DNA of 64,000 bases. Origin: Chondrilla cf. caribensis. Taxonomy: Eukaryota > Porifera > Demospongiae > Chondrillida > Chondrillidae. The DNA is taken from assembly GCA_964020155.1 (NCBI GenBank), contig OZ026559.1, positions 914,345 to 978,344 of the forward strand, in the 5' to 3' direction. Below are positions 35,146-47,600 of the stretch, one piece after another. The translations under genes and the position numbers were made by a program. How positions within the stretch are numbered: position 1 is the stretch's first letter; every line of letters starts with the position of its first letter. The notes under the pieces are model-generated. The model was not told the origin of the DNA. It did no database searches and was given only the letters and a program-made list of their open reading frames with translations.

Positions 35146-35488
35146 GTATCTTATAACTCCTGTATTTATTCGAGAATGCACGATAGAACTTATAATTCTT
35201 GAGCTGTCTTTCGATGTTTGTCGGAAACTCGTCAAGTATTTAGTAGACTAGGGCGAATAATACTCGTGAAGGCGTCGATAGTTATAGCTAGTTGCATGGT
35301 TTCTGTTGATAAGTATGGTTTATAGCTACTGTATGTAAATATAAGCTAAAGTTGTTATCCGTGAATATTTTAGTCAGTGACATCTATAAATTTATGTATT
35401 GAGTCTCTGTTTATTACGTATATGTTTCAGATACATATTCCGGGACTCGGCGTTGTTCCTACAAGATATTGTGTACTCTGTACATACG

Positions 35489-38400
35489 ATGGATTCAGCG
35501 ACGAGTGAGTTACAAGCATTGGCTGCCTTCAGTTGAGACTAAATACTGTTGTAATGTTAATTTAATTACTAAGCTGTATTTCATGATCAAAGGCAATTAT
35601 AGTATGTTTATTGAAACATATTATTATATTTACCTTTCCTAATCCTGTAATAGATGATACAACAGTATGGATCACCTTGCTTGGTTTGGGCAATGGAGCC
35701 GTAACCGGCATGCTAGTCCTCAGCTTCGTTTTAGTGTTCTGTTTCTGGAAGTATAGAGACCGTGAGGGTGAGTTTTCTCTCCAATCGTCCGTGCATGTGG
35801 CTTATTACATACACGCTTGCATGCACTTGATGTTGAAAATATGGTCTGCTATGTAACTCAGTTTTCCATTCTGTACGTTTTAGATTACTTCCTCAACATG
35901 AAGTTTGGAAGATGCTGCCTTTTTGCGTGCAGATTCAAAAGATACACCCCCTGTTTAATCATATTTAGTTTGTTTGGGACCTTGCTACCAAGTTTATTAT
36001 TCAACGTGGCTATAATAGCCCTATGCCAGTTAATGCTGGTGAACTCTTGTCAAGGTAATTTAAAATCATTTTGGAGAAATGCAAATCAAATCCACCACCC
36101 CTTTATGACGCCTATGAGTGGAGTAAAGCCCATGTGGCACATGATGAAACCCTTTGTGATCTGTGCATGATGCATAGTTCAGCTGCAGTAGAAGTAACAA
36201 CTAATTTCTTTAACTTGTCCTCTACTGCTCAGCCCGGTATCTCCCTGTAGCAATGACACTAGCTCCTTTGAAGTTGACATAGGTTGGCAGTTGCCACATG
36301 TGTAACTACATATACATGTACATAAAATAGCAAATGCCTAGCAAATAAAGTTATTTGCTAGATACAACCCTCGTTAAAGGTTCGTATTGATAGCCTAGGG
36401 GCGCCATTCCAAGATTTCCTGATGAGAAACCTGTATATGCTCTATCCTCAAAATTGTCCACAATTCCGTCATTGTTACCATATATAGCTGCTAGTCAAAG
36501 AGCCATTGTAGATTGAAGAATGGTGCAAAAACACTCGTTTTACCATACCACACTGAGTATAGTCTGTGCTTCTGTTCCCATTGTGATGTTACAAGGTAGC
36601 TGTAAATTTGGCTAAAACTCATTACTTCATACAATCAATGCCAAAGTGACCGATTTTACAAAACAAATCATTGATTACGTGCAATTTAATTTTATAAGCG
36701 GAATCTGCAAAAAAAATTTTGCACAGGTTATTTGTTATACACTTAATAATATTATGTTTACACAAATATTAATTCCCATGTCAGTGGCCCGTAATTTGAT
36801 GCTGTGACAATTATGGTAACATTAACTTTGAGTTTATTATTGTATAATGCTATGAGTTATTAATATTGAATAAGATTTAAGAACATCCAGTCTTTGCTTG
36901 ATTCATATGGATATTTTAAACTAATTATAATTAATTGACAATATTTCCATCTTCCTTTCAGCTTTGAGTGGGATATACTTTTCTTTAGCAATTGTACTGC
37001 TGTTCCTGTATGTGGTATGTTTAATTACATGTTCAAGACCGACATGTACATGCCACAATTGGAGATACATAAGGAACTCCAGCAGTCACTACCATGGACA
37101 GACTGGTATGCTTATCAAATACAATTCGTAATGTTATTTATATGGCTATTTATTACATTTTGCTCACCATCACAACTTCATATGTAGATGATCCCGATTT
37201 AGCCAAGATTGATCATGAATTTTATGATCCCGAAGATCCTCTTATTTCAGACAATCAAGGTAAAAGTATACTATATTGTGCATACATGCATTGTAATATA
37301 CTCGCGGTGATATAATAGCTGTTCAATAAGCCTGTGCAATATTGGTTTAACTTATCTTGACGAAAACGAGCATTATCATGACAAGTACAACTGAACCCAT
37401 TAATTAACAAGTATACAGTGGAAACTCTTTGAGACAAACTACAAGGGACCCACAAATTAGTTCTTGTGATCAGATGTTCTTCTTATCATGCAGGATTTGC
37501 TTATGATATGTATGCTATACTACAGCAAACCAAATGATGCTCGGAAATTGGTTTGTGTTAAGCAGAAATTTGTTTTAAGAGTGTTTGTCTTAAACGTAGA
37601 GGTCGCTTTCTTAAACGCCGACCGGCGAATCCGGAGTTTTGATCGAGTATAAAAGGGGGGGTGGTCACATTCGAGAAATATTAATAGGCGCGCAATTCGA
37701 AAGCCAAATGGAGGAGCTCTCAAAGGAGAATGTCTTCATTTGCCTCAAAAATGCACTATTTTTACTCTAAACAAATAAATAAAGGAAAAGAAGCAACACA
37801 TAACACTTCAGTCCATTGATTTGGTATTTCGTTCGAGCAAAATGGTAAGAAAAACTTCGAACGATCTTCTACTCCGTAGAGATATAAATCGATACGGAAA
37901 ACCCCATATACTTCATCCAAAGTCAATTGCAGCAGATCTCTGTCCGATACATAATTCATTTTAGATAAAGCGGGTTCCTTCCACGGTCCAGACAAAAGTA
38001 AACTAGCTCTTTCGAATATTTCGACGAATAAAATGCTAAATAAAAGCTCCATCGCAGCTTATCTTCCGAATAAGGTATCCAGAATACTTAATAAGCCGTA
38101 AGGCGCTCATTGTAGAGAGATCTGGTGCCGAATTTTCGCTTGGCCGGCGAAATCTCGAAGAAACCCACTGAAAAACTCGTTACATTTATACGAGTAATAG
38201 TTACTATGTGTTTCTTTCCTTTAGTGTATTGATTTTGGAACGTATGTACGTTTTGCGTAGTGTATACTACTAATGTAACGGTATAAATCGTTAGCCATTC
38301 CTGACTGCGCATTGTATCCGTCAGCCATTTTGCTCCGTTTCGCTCCGGTTACGTTTACCACCCTCCCTTTTATACGCGACCTCTACGTTTAACGAGGTTC

Positions 38401-41400
38401 TACTGTAATTCATTATAGAAGATTCATTGGTTTAGACTAGATGTGGAAACACACAACACATGTACCTATAGATAGAATACTGCCACAATTACACGTATGA
38501 CCTGTATCCATCCTGGGTGGGCTACAGCAGATACAGACACTTTTGTACCTAATTGACAACTTGGGCTGCATCATTTTTATCCACTAGACAGAAGTGTCTG
38601 TATGTCTACTGTAGCTCACCCAGGAGGGATGCAGCTACATTATGCACGTTGCATGGCCTTCATGACTCCCTTCATTTGATTAAAAATACATAAAAAAAAT
38701 TCTCATGCATACATACCTCTAGTTTCATGAAAAGTGGTCAAGGGAGACTTTCCTAAACACTTGGCCTACAAACTAAATCAGATTCTTGATGTACACATCT
38801 TCTATTCACTTAATAATATTCATTTTTTGATGACCTTCATGCATTCCTTGCAGGTATTCCTTTATTAACACTTGGACCCCAAAATTATGATGGAAGATAT
38901 TCAGAAGAGGAAAATCAGCCTGTAATTGATAATAAACTTTTATATGATATCCTTCCTGGATATTCATCTGAGCCTCGTCAACCTGAACCTCGCCAATCTG
39001 AACCTCACCAACTGGAATCTCATCAACCTGAACCTCACCAACCTGAACCTCGCCAACCTGAACCTCGCCAACCTGAACCACACCAACCTGAACCTCGCCA
39101 ACCTGAACCTCACCAACCTGAACCTCGCCAACCTGAACCTCGCCAACCTGAACCTCACCAACCTGAACCTCACCAACCTGAACCTCACCAACCTGAACTT
39201 TGCCAATCTGGACCTCACCTCCCTCACCAGAGGATTGGAAATCCTTTCACTGAGTTTCCATGCAGTCATTTAGGTATGTATCAAGAAATTGTAGTACCAT
39301 GTGGAATATTGCCTCGTTAAATTCCCTTTCCTTCAGCTGTGTCACGTTTTTTGTGATAGAGAATCACATTCAGGATGCTTGATTATTTCGTGTGTGATAT
39401 ATATTCCTTCCTCACAGGAGACGATATTCCTAAACATAATGTTGCCCAAACCTGTTTTGTTCTGGGAGATGTCCACACCCTCCCCATCACCCACCAGGGT
39501 GGGACCTTCCCTCTCCGTCCTTTTGGACCACGTGGAGGTGGACCACAAGTGGAGTGTTGTGCTACGTTGGAGGCTCCACCTGGTGTTGTGGACAGTGGTG
39601 TCACTGTGAGTGTCCACTATGCCATCATCCTGGACGGACCCTTCACGTTCCCTGAGGAGTGGGAGAGAACAAGTGTGGTTCTCTACATCGACTGTCCAGA
39701 CAGTAGATTCTTAATTGAGTGGCTCACAGTGAACCTACATCACTGGGCTGTATCCTCTGGGACGTCTCATATGTGTTTCATGAAGGCCAGCCACCTTTTA
39801 CAAAAAGGGCAAAACGAGTTCTCTTTCAAGTGTCATGCGAATGTTATCCCCTCTCAGTCCAATGTAGCTAGTGTGTACCTTAAGGATCACTTCTGTCTTG
39901 TATGTGTTGCAGCTACATCAGACGTCGTGGTGATGTCAAGATACTATGGAATATTGCTTAGTGACCCTCTGAAAGACAGAGTTGAAAGGTTTTGGCTCTG
40001 TATCACGTATGCCGTACCATCATGGGTGGAGGTGAGTAACAAAGGTATAGCACTAGCTCAGGTTTGTCATGATGACTGCTTGTTGCTTGATATTTCTCCA
40101 TATGAATAGGCAGTTGCTGAGTATTATCGCAGGAAAAAAGGCTCCGAGGGATATCGGGAAATTCCTGAGTTTGATGAGATACCAATTAGCCATGGTAACA
40201 AGGTGAAGGTTGACATGGAGAATAAAAGTGGTTTGGGATGGACTCTGTCGGTAACCAAGAAAGAGGTATGGATGGTCTGATGGTTATGCTTATTAATATT
40301 ATCTTCACCTTAAACATAATATTATATGTAGGTGTTGCTAACAGATGTGAATACCTTGTCACGATACACCAGCTGTAGAGAGAAGGAAACAGCCGTGAGA
40401 GTTGGTTTTTACCCCCCGTCTATGAAGTTCACAGTGATGTACAAAGCTGTACCTTCTCCTGAGACACACGAGCCAATAAAGAACTTTGCCCTTTTGTCCT
40501 CCGAGGGTGGTGATGCAATCTCACTCTTCTTTACTGTGCAAAATCAAAATGGTTAGTGACCTGCACACTGTAGACTTTAGTACTGTTTATCACGGTAAAG
40601 GATTGGAATCAAACCTTACCAACTTTTAGTGGTTAGGGAAGAATTCAAATTGTGTCTCATGCTTAATTGTACTAGTTTGTTTTAATGAGTTTCTACTGTA
40701 TATTATTATGTACCTCTTGTGGATATTGTATTGAGAATTTTAGAGGGTATACTATTTAGTGGTTAAGACACGGGCATGACAGCACAAAGCACCTGAGGAC
40801 GAGTGTATTTTATGTGTCACACTGCCCGAGTGTCCATGTCTTAACAAGTATAGCATCCGTCGCTAACGCTTTATACTGTTGCTAACGCTTTATCTATATA
40901 TATAATTCAGTTTGTTTGTTTGCGATTCGAACAAAAACTACTGTACAGAGTGCCACCAAACTCTCAGGGATTATGAAGTACGGTTCGGGAAGTGTCTCCA
41001 CGGGTTAAAATCGACCGTCTAACTGTCCATGTGGAGAGAGCCTTTGATTTCCGGTTTATCCTTCGTGGCTGATGGCCTTTTTTTAATTATCATCCCAGTG
41101 ACTTCTGGTTATCGGGCGATTCGATTGGCTGTCATCCAACGATCAAATTTTAAACTTACCGTCGTTATAGCAACTACCCTCTGTTGCCACCAGCGAAGAT
41201 GCTTCAAAAGTGGCTTGGAAGAACTTGATTGCACACGTCTTGCCGTAGGAAGCCAGTGAGCCCGCCAAAGGCAGACTCACTGGCTAGTACATTATAAAAT
41301 TGCTGTGTAATAATACTGTTTCTATGGTAACGGATGCTATATTTCATTAAATAGCCCTGAGGGCACATCTGAAATCAATTAAGTTGTCTAATTATATTCA

Positions 41401-43765
41401 GAAATGACAGGAAACAAGTATAATACTACACATAAGTATATGTACTACACAATAAAATCTATATTTGACAATGTATGTATTCAAAATAGGCTAAATGTAT
41501 TCATTCATTGTAGCAAAAGATCCAACTGTTCCATCAGCTGCTATTGCTGATGTCAATATGTCAGCAAATGGACCTTTGCAAGGTGCATGGACGAACCCAA
41601 CTGATTACAATCCTCCCCAGGGTATGATAGTCATTGGCACATATCACCTGTACTTACTATGTACACCAATGTACTGTAGCACTTCCCGTCTTTTATGTGT
41701 AGTAGATGAGCATTACAGTGAGCCGTCCAAGCCACTGACAGTACAGTACCTGATGCCCTACATCAATGACCTTGCTGATGATGTGGTATCAATTTCTGGA
41801 TGGCTTGGTATGGGCAGTGAGTTGCCTGCGATTAGAAGAACGTTTGGCATGATAACTCCTGGGGAACAGCTCCAAGAGCTCCTGAAGAAATGGTTGGAAG
41901 ACACTGAATGTCCCACTGCCCCTCACACTTGGGAGTACTTTGTAAGAGTGGTTCGAGGAGTCAGGAAAGGACACGTGGCTGATAAAATTGTGGAAGATGT
42001 CTTCACAGGTGACATTAATATTACTGTGGGTGTATGTTCTTAGCCTGATTGTTTTCAAATTTGCTGGTAGCACCCATTTTTGGACACTGTAAGACATGTC
42101 CCGACGCCTATCACCACAAGCAACAATTTGAATATAAACAACAAAATTGTATACATACAGTCATGTCCTCATACACACTATGTGTATGTAATGCTACATA
42201 ATATATACTATTCTGTCCTTTTATACATTTACAGATGGTGGACTACCATCCCATCCCGTAGCCCTGGAGAAGTATGTAGTCTCCAAAATGGCTGACAATT
42301 GGTACCAATTCGGCATTCATCTTGGGTTACCTGAGGACACTTTGAAAGACATTGCTGAAACCAAATTATTGATCAAAAATTCCGCTCGATGTTTGGTTAT
42401 GTTTCAACGCTGGATGGAAGAAATTGGTCTTGTTGAGAACAAGATGGACAAGATAGAACAAGCCATGAAAGAAGTTATGAAGGTAAAATGAGTAATTGTG
42501 CAGACAACTGGCTCCCCAGTTGGCCAAATCCGCCATATGTGTGTGCGGCTGCTGTCACCTACATATGTACATAGGTAATGCTATATACAGTGCATTCAAC
42601 ATGGTCCTTCTCAGCCTGGTTGCAATTGGTTGTTCTCAGCATGACAAATTTGCAGGATCTCAAAGCATGCTACAGTATTGTGTATGATATGTACTTGTAT
42701 GTATCCCTGTCAATTATTATTTCATGTCACTATGGCATCATGGGTTGTATTTCTTGTCTGTGTGATGGATTTAGTATGTGATGTACTGCAACAGTAACAT
42801 ACATTTGGAGTTGTTTCCATGCAACCTCACTGTGTGTGTGTCTTTGGTTCAGGTATGCAAGTCATATTTGCTAGTAGTAACACACGTACACACAAGGTAA
42901 TATGATATTTTCACCTTATTAGGTCACTGGAGATGAGAAATCAGGAATGACATCCACGTGTGAAAGTGAACAAGGTATGTATGTGCATACATATGTAGAT
43001 TTCGTAAAAAATATTAGAGTAGAATTTCCAGTGGCCTGGGATGCATCTGTAAAGTTTGAAAAAAAGGCTACTGAATATCCATGGGTATATTGGGGAAGAC
43101 AATTGATCTCCCCTCATGCAGAGGAAATTGTAGTAATCTACATTATGTACACGTTTGCATAATAATTGTGTATTGCATAATATTTTTTTCGAAGGAGAGG
43201 CATCTCCGATAAGCAACGATGCAATCCCTGCTTGGGTAGAGAAAATGGCCGACAATTGGTTCAATTTTGGTATTGCCCTTGGCTTCTCTGAAGAGGACTT
43301 ACAGTCCATCAAGGATTCCAATGACGATGATGTAGCTCGTTGTTCTGCCATGATGTATCGTTGGCTAAGAACTGGTGATCGAAGGGAAAAGACCCACGAG
43401 AGGTTGTTACGAGCAGCAAAGGAGGCTGCTCCTGCAGTGGTTCCTAATGGAATAAGTCCAGAACCACCATCTTATTCAGGTACCAAAAATTCAAACACTA
43501 ACTCCTACAGCAAATTCTAGACCAGGCCTTACATTGATTGTATATGTACGTATATAGTTAACTGGATGTTTGATCACTAAGGTGGCTGTCACAGAGAATT
43601 ACATGTACATACATTCTTATGTAGTACATGCGTGTTTGTTGCTACAAAATGATTATTTAGTCAAGTCAGTTAACATAATGTGCATAACATTATAGAGCAC
43701 TCTTGTCTTCTACAGAATCCGAAACAGTTGACCCAGAGGTACCTCATTATATACTTGAAGTATGA
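35489..43765 (+). CDS. G4: three-pass membrane ZU5-UPA protein with three Death domains and a PEPxQ repeat
   Basis: Inferred exons: 35489-35504, 35654-35767, 35884-36054, 36962-37105, 37188-37259, 38854-39273, 39418-40031, 40110-40265, 40332-40551, 41514-41621, 41706-42008, 42235-42482, 42923-42974, 43195-43479, 43716-43765. Total 2973 nt, an open 990 aa. The N-terminus MDSATNDTTVW is short and has one possible glycosylation site. Three hydrophobic segments are separated by KYRDRE plus a basic stretch inside and a short loop ending NSCQ outside. Then come an acidic linker, a proline-glutamate-glutamine repeat exon, ZU5 with the start of UPA (about 313-517), the rest of UPA (518-642), DD1 (679-779), DD2 (780-862), DD3 (880-974) and the tail ETVDPEV...LEV. 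The DD3 exon has lost the normal acceptor (CG instead of AG) and can use an AG 3 nt downstream, dropping one codon. Role (inference): membrane-anchored Death-fold scaffold. Confidence 0.85.
37424..38410. other. Long G4 intron segment with degenerate repeats
   Basis: Two blocks carry TAAACGTAGAGGTCGC in opposite orientations: 37590-37607 and the complement near 38375-38395, the latter next to GAGGTTCTACTGTA. They look like the ends of a degenerate pogo/Tigger-type insertion. No gene is recognised between them. Confidence 0.35.
38507..38629. repeat. Imperfect inverted repeat
   Basis: CCATCCTGGGTGGGCTACAG...CAGACACTT is complemented by AAGTGTCTG...CTGTAGCTCACCCAGGAGGG about 50 bp later. It is a foldback element in the G4 intron. 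The GATACAGACACTT core also occurs near 31818. Confidence 0.65.
38970..39217 (+). repeat. In-frame 15-bp minisatellite encoding PEP(R/H)Q
   Basis: Sixteen consecutive pentapeptides, mostly PEPRQ or PEPHQ, lie in the G4 linker exon 38854-39273. A unit of 15 bp keeps frame whatever the copy number. G5 has only a vestige in the matching exon (SEPRLTELHQ, EPEPHL near 47143-47220). Confidence 0.9.
40893..41330 (+). repeat. Unclassified interspersed repeat, possibly Helitron-like
   Basis: Begins TCTATATATATAATTCAGTT then TGTTTGTTTGCGATTCGAAC. It shares this layout with the complement of the window start (1-640). It lies in the G4 intron between UPA and the next linker. The preceding 40740-40860 contains an inverted repeat built on GGTTAAGACAYGG. 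The class is uncertain. Confidence 0.35.
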
Positions 43766-44200
43766 GGATCGTTTTTATACCCATCATCATGCAAGAATAT
43801 TGCTTATTTCTTAGCTATGCAATTTTTACCAATTGTAATATTTGCATATTTAGTTTTATAAAGTACTTAATATTCACAAATGTTACTATGCCATGTTCGC
43901 ACCATTGATTTACTGTTATGCTGGAGCTAAAATGTATATTATACCTATTGTGTTATTTTGCACAACATGTAGTCGCTGATGGATGTCTTAATGTTTGCTT
44001 GATTTCAAATTGTGGATTATTGTTTGCATTCACCAGTACACACACTTTTATTATGATTATGCAATACACGCTTTAGTCTAGTTCGGGAAGCGCATTCCGG
44101 CAACACAGCGCCCTTAGGCGCCTATCACAGTAATCCAGCTTGCTAGACTAAACATCTCCAAATAAGACTCTTACCTTTTTATCTTCAGCCGCGTGTACTA
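43766..44200 (+). other. Intergenic region between G4 and G5
   Basis: The first about 130 bp match the other 3' flanks. At 43905-44035 the shared upstream block appears (ATTTTGCACAACATGTAGTCGCTGATG). No P copy is present: the G4 flank joins straight to the G5 upstream block, as if a P-containing segment had been lost. No gene is seen. Confidence 0.5.
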
Positions 44201-44285
44201 CAGAGTTGGGCGTTAACTAGATAAAGTGACCGTGTTTGATCAAGTTTGCAGCAAATTTCAAGATTCCCATGTCAATCGGTAATGT
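44201..44285 (+). promoter_or_regulatory. Conserved leader block of G5, probable non-coding first exon
   Basis: CAGAGTTGGGCGTTAACT...GACCGTGTTTGATCAAG...TTTCAAGATTCCCATG...CGGTAATGTTA aligns with the leaders of G4 and G6 and ends at a GGTAATGT donor. The coding start follows at 44608 behind a TTTGTTTAG acceptor near 44562. Confidence 0.5.
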
Positions 44286-44607
44286 TAATTATACTTGTGC
44301 ATTCATCCCCATGCAGGGTGCACGGAAGGACTTAATATTTAATCTATTGGTCGATTTGCTCGACTCCGCATGAGAAACTCTTCAAGTGGCCAGAGAGCCA
44401 ATACAAATTTGTTAATGCGTCCATTAGTTAGGCTTGCATTTCCGTTGTTGACTACTCTAATTTAGATAGCTAATGTATGTAACTGAGTTAAATTCGTCAT
44501 CTATGGATATTTTAGTCCGTGATACCTCGATTTATAAAGTTCTGTGTTATTTTTTGTTTAGTCACCATTGCCACTCGCTATTTGTTCCTACCTGCGTACT
44601 GAGTACG

Positions 44608-47600
44608 ATGGATTCAACGACAAGTGGGTTACTTAAAGTGTTTATTACCTTTAATTGCGAGTGAATGTTGTTATAAGCTCAGTTAATACATTGAAAAAGC
44701 TGTATCTCGAAGACCACAATAATATTATATTGCGTTCAGTATTAACCATAATTTGATGTTACTTATACATTTCCTAATCCTATAATTATAGATTATGATG
44801 AAACAGTATGGATTACTTTACTTCTTTTGGCCAATGGAGTCGTGCTCGTCACATCATGTCTCAGTATAATAGTTTTTTTCTGTTGTATCTGCATGTTTCA
44901 ACACCAAGCAGGTGAGTTTTAGACAGATTCTCTCATAGTAATCACTGAATCATATCTGAAACTGAACACATGATCTGCTATGTATAACTCTTCCATTCTA
45001 TTTATTTCCAGATGACCATGTAGAATCTCCAAGTAGCCATTTTATTGTAATGTCATGCACATTTGCATGCATTTGTGGACTTGCATTCATCCTAACCAGT
45101 GATATCACCGTTATAATAATATGCCTACTTGTGCCAGGAATAGCTTGTGAAGGTAATTTCATCAATACTATAATTATAGTGTAATATACCAAATTATGCA
45201 GTATTTAACTTGGTATATTACACTAACATAAGCAAATTTAAAACCATTTTTAATCCCAATTATAAATTATTATTTTGTATTCCTCTCCAGGTTTGAGTGG
45301 GGCAATCTTCTTCTTATCAACCATACTGCTGATGGTATGTCTGATTGTTAGTTCAATATATTATATGTGTAGGTATTACAGGAACAGAAGGAATTCTAGA
45401 AATCGGCAACGTCGCCTGTCTGGTAAGCAATTCAAATACATAATTAAAAATGATATAATAGATAATTTCCAGCTACTTAACATCACCATCAACATCCATC
45501 CTCACAGATTTTCCGGAATTGCCATATGTCCCTCGTTCATCTAACTCTATTCTTACTGAAAGGACCCAACTACAGGCTATTAGCCCTCATTCATTTACAG
45601 AACAAAGTGAATTTTATGATTCTGAAGATTCCAATTCAGACGATCAAGGTGATGTGCAAATATACATTGCTTTAAGGCCAACACTTGTTTTTAGCTAGAG
45701 ATGTAGGATCATGATGGTATAGACCAATATTATAGTGATCATAAAGATAATTATGATATGTAACCATGTCCATAAGAGCTAACGCAAGTCACACTACGCA
45801 GCAGTAACTGAATTCACTAATAACTCAAGTAATCTCCAAACCGAGTCTAAACTTCTAGCTTCTAGACTAAGAACAACAGTGAGGTTCTGCTAAAAGAATA
45901 ATACACACAGAAGAATAATAATGGATCACACAGAATAATGCTAAGTGTTAAGCAGGATGGGGCCTGAACTGGCTAGACACAGATACTAAGATGAATAGAG
46001 AGGATGATCCCTTTAGCACAAATATGATATTATTATAATAATACTGAAGGTAAAATGATTCACAGACAGAAACCTCATAACTACAAGCATTGTCCATCAC
46101 AACACGTGTGCATACACAATGTCAATGCACATATACATTGACAAAACTACACATTGACAACCCTGTTACAGATATAACACCCAATTAGTAAAATTCACAC
46201 ATTTAAATTCAAACCATTTTGCATTCTGTACAGAAAAGCCAAAAAACCCAAACGGAAACTTTCAGCATATATTATGCCAACTAGATGAACAGCCTACCAA
46301 CAAACACCTGTACACTATGTAATAATGTACTAGGAGCTAGCTAGGTATATGCTGCAGTAACATAATATTATGTAAATAGTATACAATTTCGTTTAATACT
46401 TAGAAGTTTAATACAAAGAGCCAACTTCATGGTGGATTTTGTATTTCCTAGAAACCTTTGACTGAATACAGATAATATAACTTTCAATCATTTAACCATT
46501 GTCTGCAATTCTGTATAATATTACAGTGAATATTCGTTAATCCGCCAAACTGTTTTATCTGCCATGGCTATGCTATACAAGTAATCCGCCATCTCGCAAT
46601 TCCACCATCTGCCTTTCTTCTGTGAACCAATTTGCACTTTTGTATGGACTTCAGATACAGATAATCTGCCAATTTTCAAGAAGTTGTCTTAGTGTAGAGT
46701 AAAATAGCAGCAAAGTGTTCTAAAGTTGACTTGATAATGAAGCAGAAGAAAAAGTTTTCCGATTGCAGAAAGAGGAATCCAACAACAACGTAAAAAATAC
46801 TCACAGACCGTTTCTTGAAGACGCAGAACGTACAAATTGCGCGACAAATGGTAGGAGACATCTCAAAGAAGATCAGTATAATCTGCCATATCATTAATCT
46901 GCCAAAATTTCGCCTGAACCAATTGCGGCAGATTAATGAATATTCACTGTATGAAGTATGTACTTGGTCCAAATTTAAAGCTGATTTATGATGTATGCAT
47001 TTTCCATTCCTTCATTATTGATGACATGTACATTTCTTGCAGGTAGCAGAGACAATTTGCTAAAATATGGATTCGGTCAAGAAAAAATTTCTCCAGGAAA
47101 GAAATTTGATCCTGTAACTGAATGTCATTATTATGTCCATTTTTCTGAACCTCGCTTAACCGAACTTCACCAACCTAAAGATCAACTTAAACATCATGAA
47201 CCTGAACCTCACCTAGTACGCGAATTTGAACATGAAAGTTGCTTCAGTCTCCCTAAATTGCACAATAGTGTTCAGCACCAGCAATTTTGTGAAATGCTTC
47301 AAGTTACTCATGAATCACACCAGTGGAGTCAGGAAAGTGAAAATACCACTGCATGTGAAAGTAGTCATTTGGACATGAATGAAGAAGCAGGACCATGTGG
47401 AAAAATGCCTACTTCCTCGTTTTCAGCTGTGTCAGGTTCTCCAGAGCTAGATTATATTAAGTCCATTGTAATTATTTTATATGTGACTTTGATAAATCCC
47501 TGCAGAAGTCAATGTTCCTGAGCACATTACTCAAACCTGCTTTGTTCTGGGAGACGTCCACACCCTCCAAATCACCGACCAGGGTGGTACCTTCTCTCTC

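Noticed and set aside
38806..39269. Minus-strand and alternate-frame repeats over the minisatellite (VQVGE, NLNLTNLNLA)
   Set aside because: A 15-bp tandem repeat is open in several frames. Only the PEPxQ frame fits the splice phases of the G4 exon chain.
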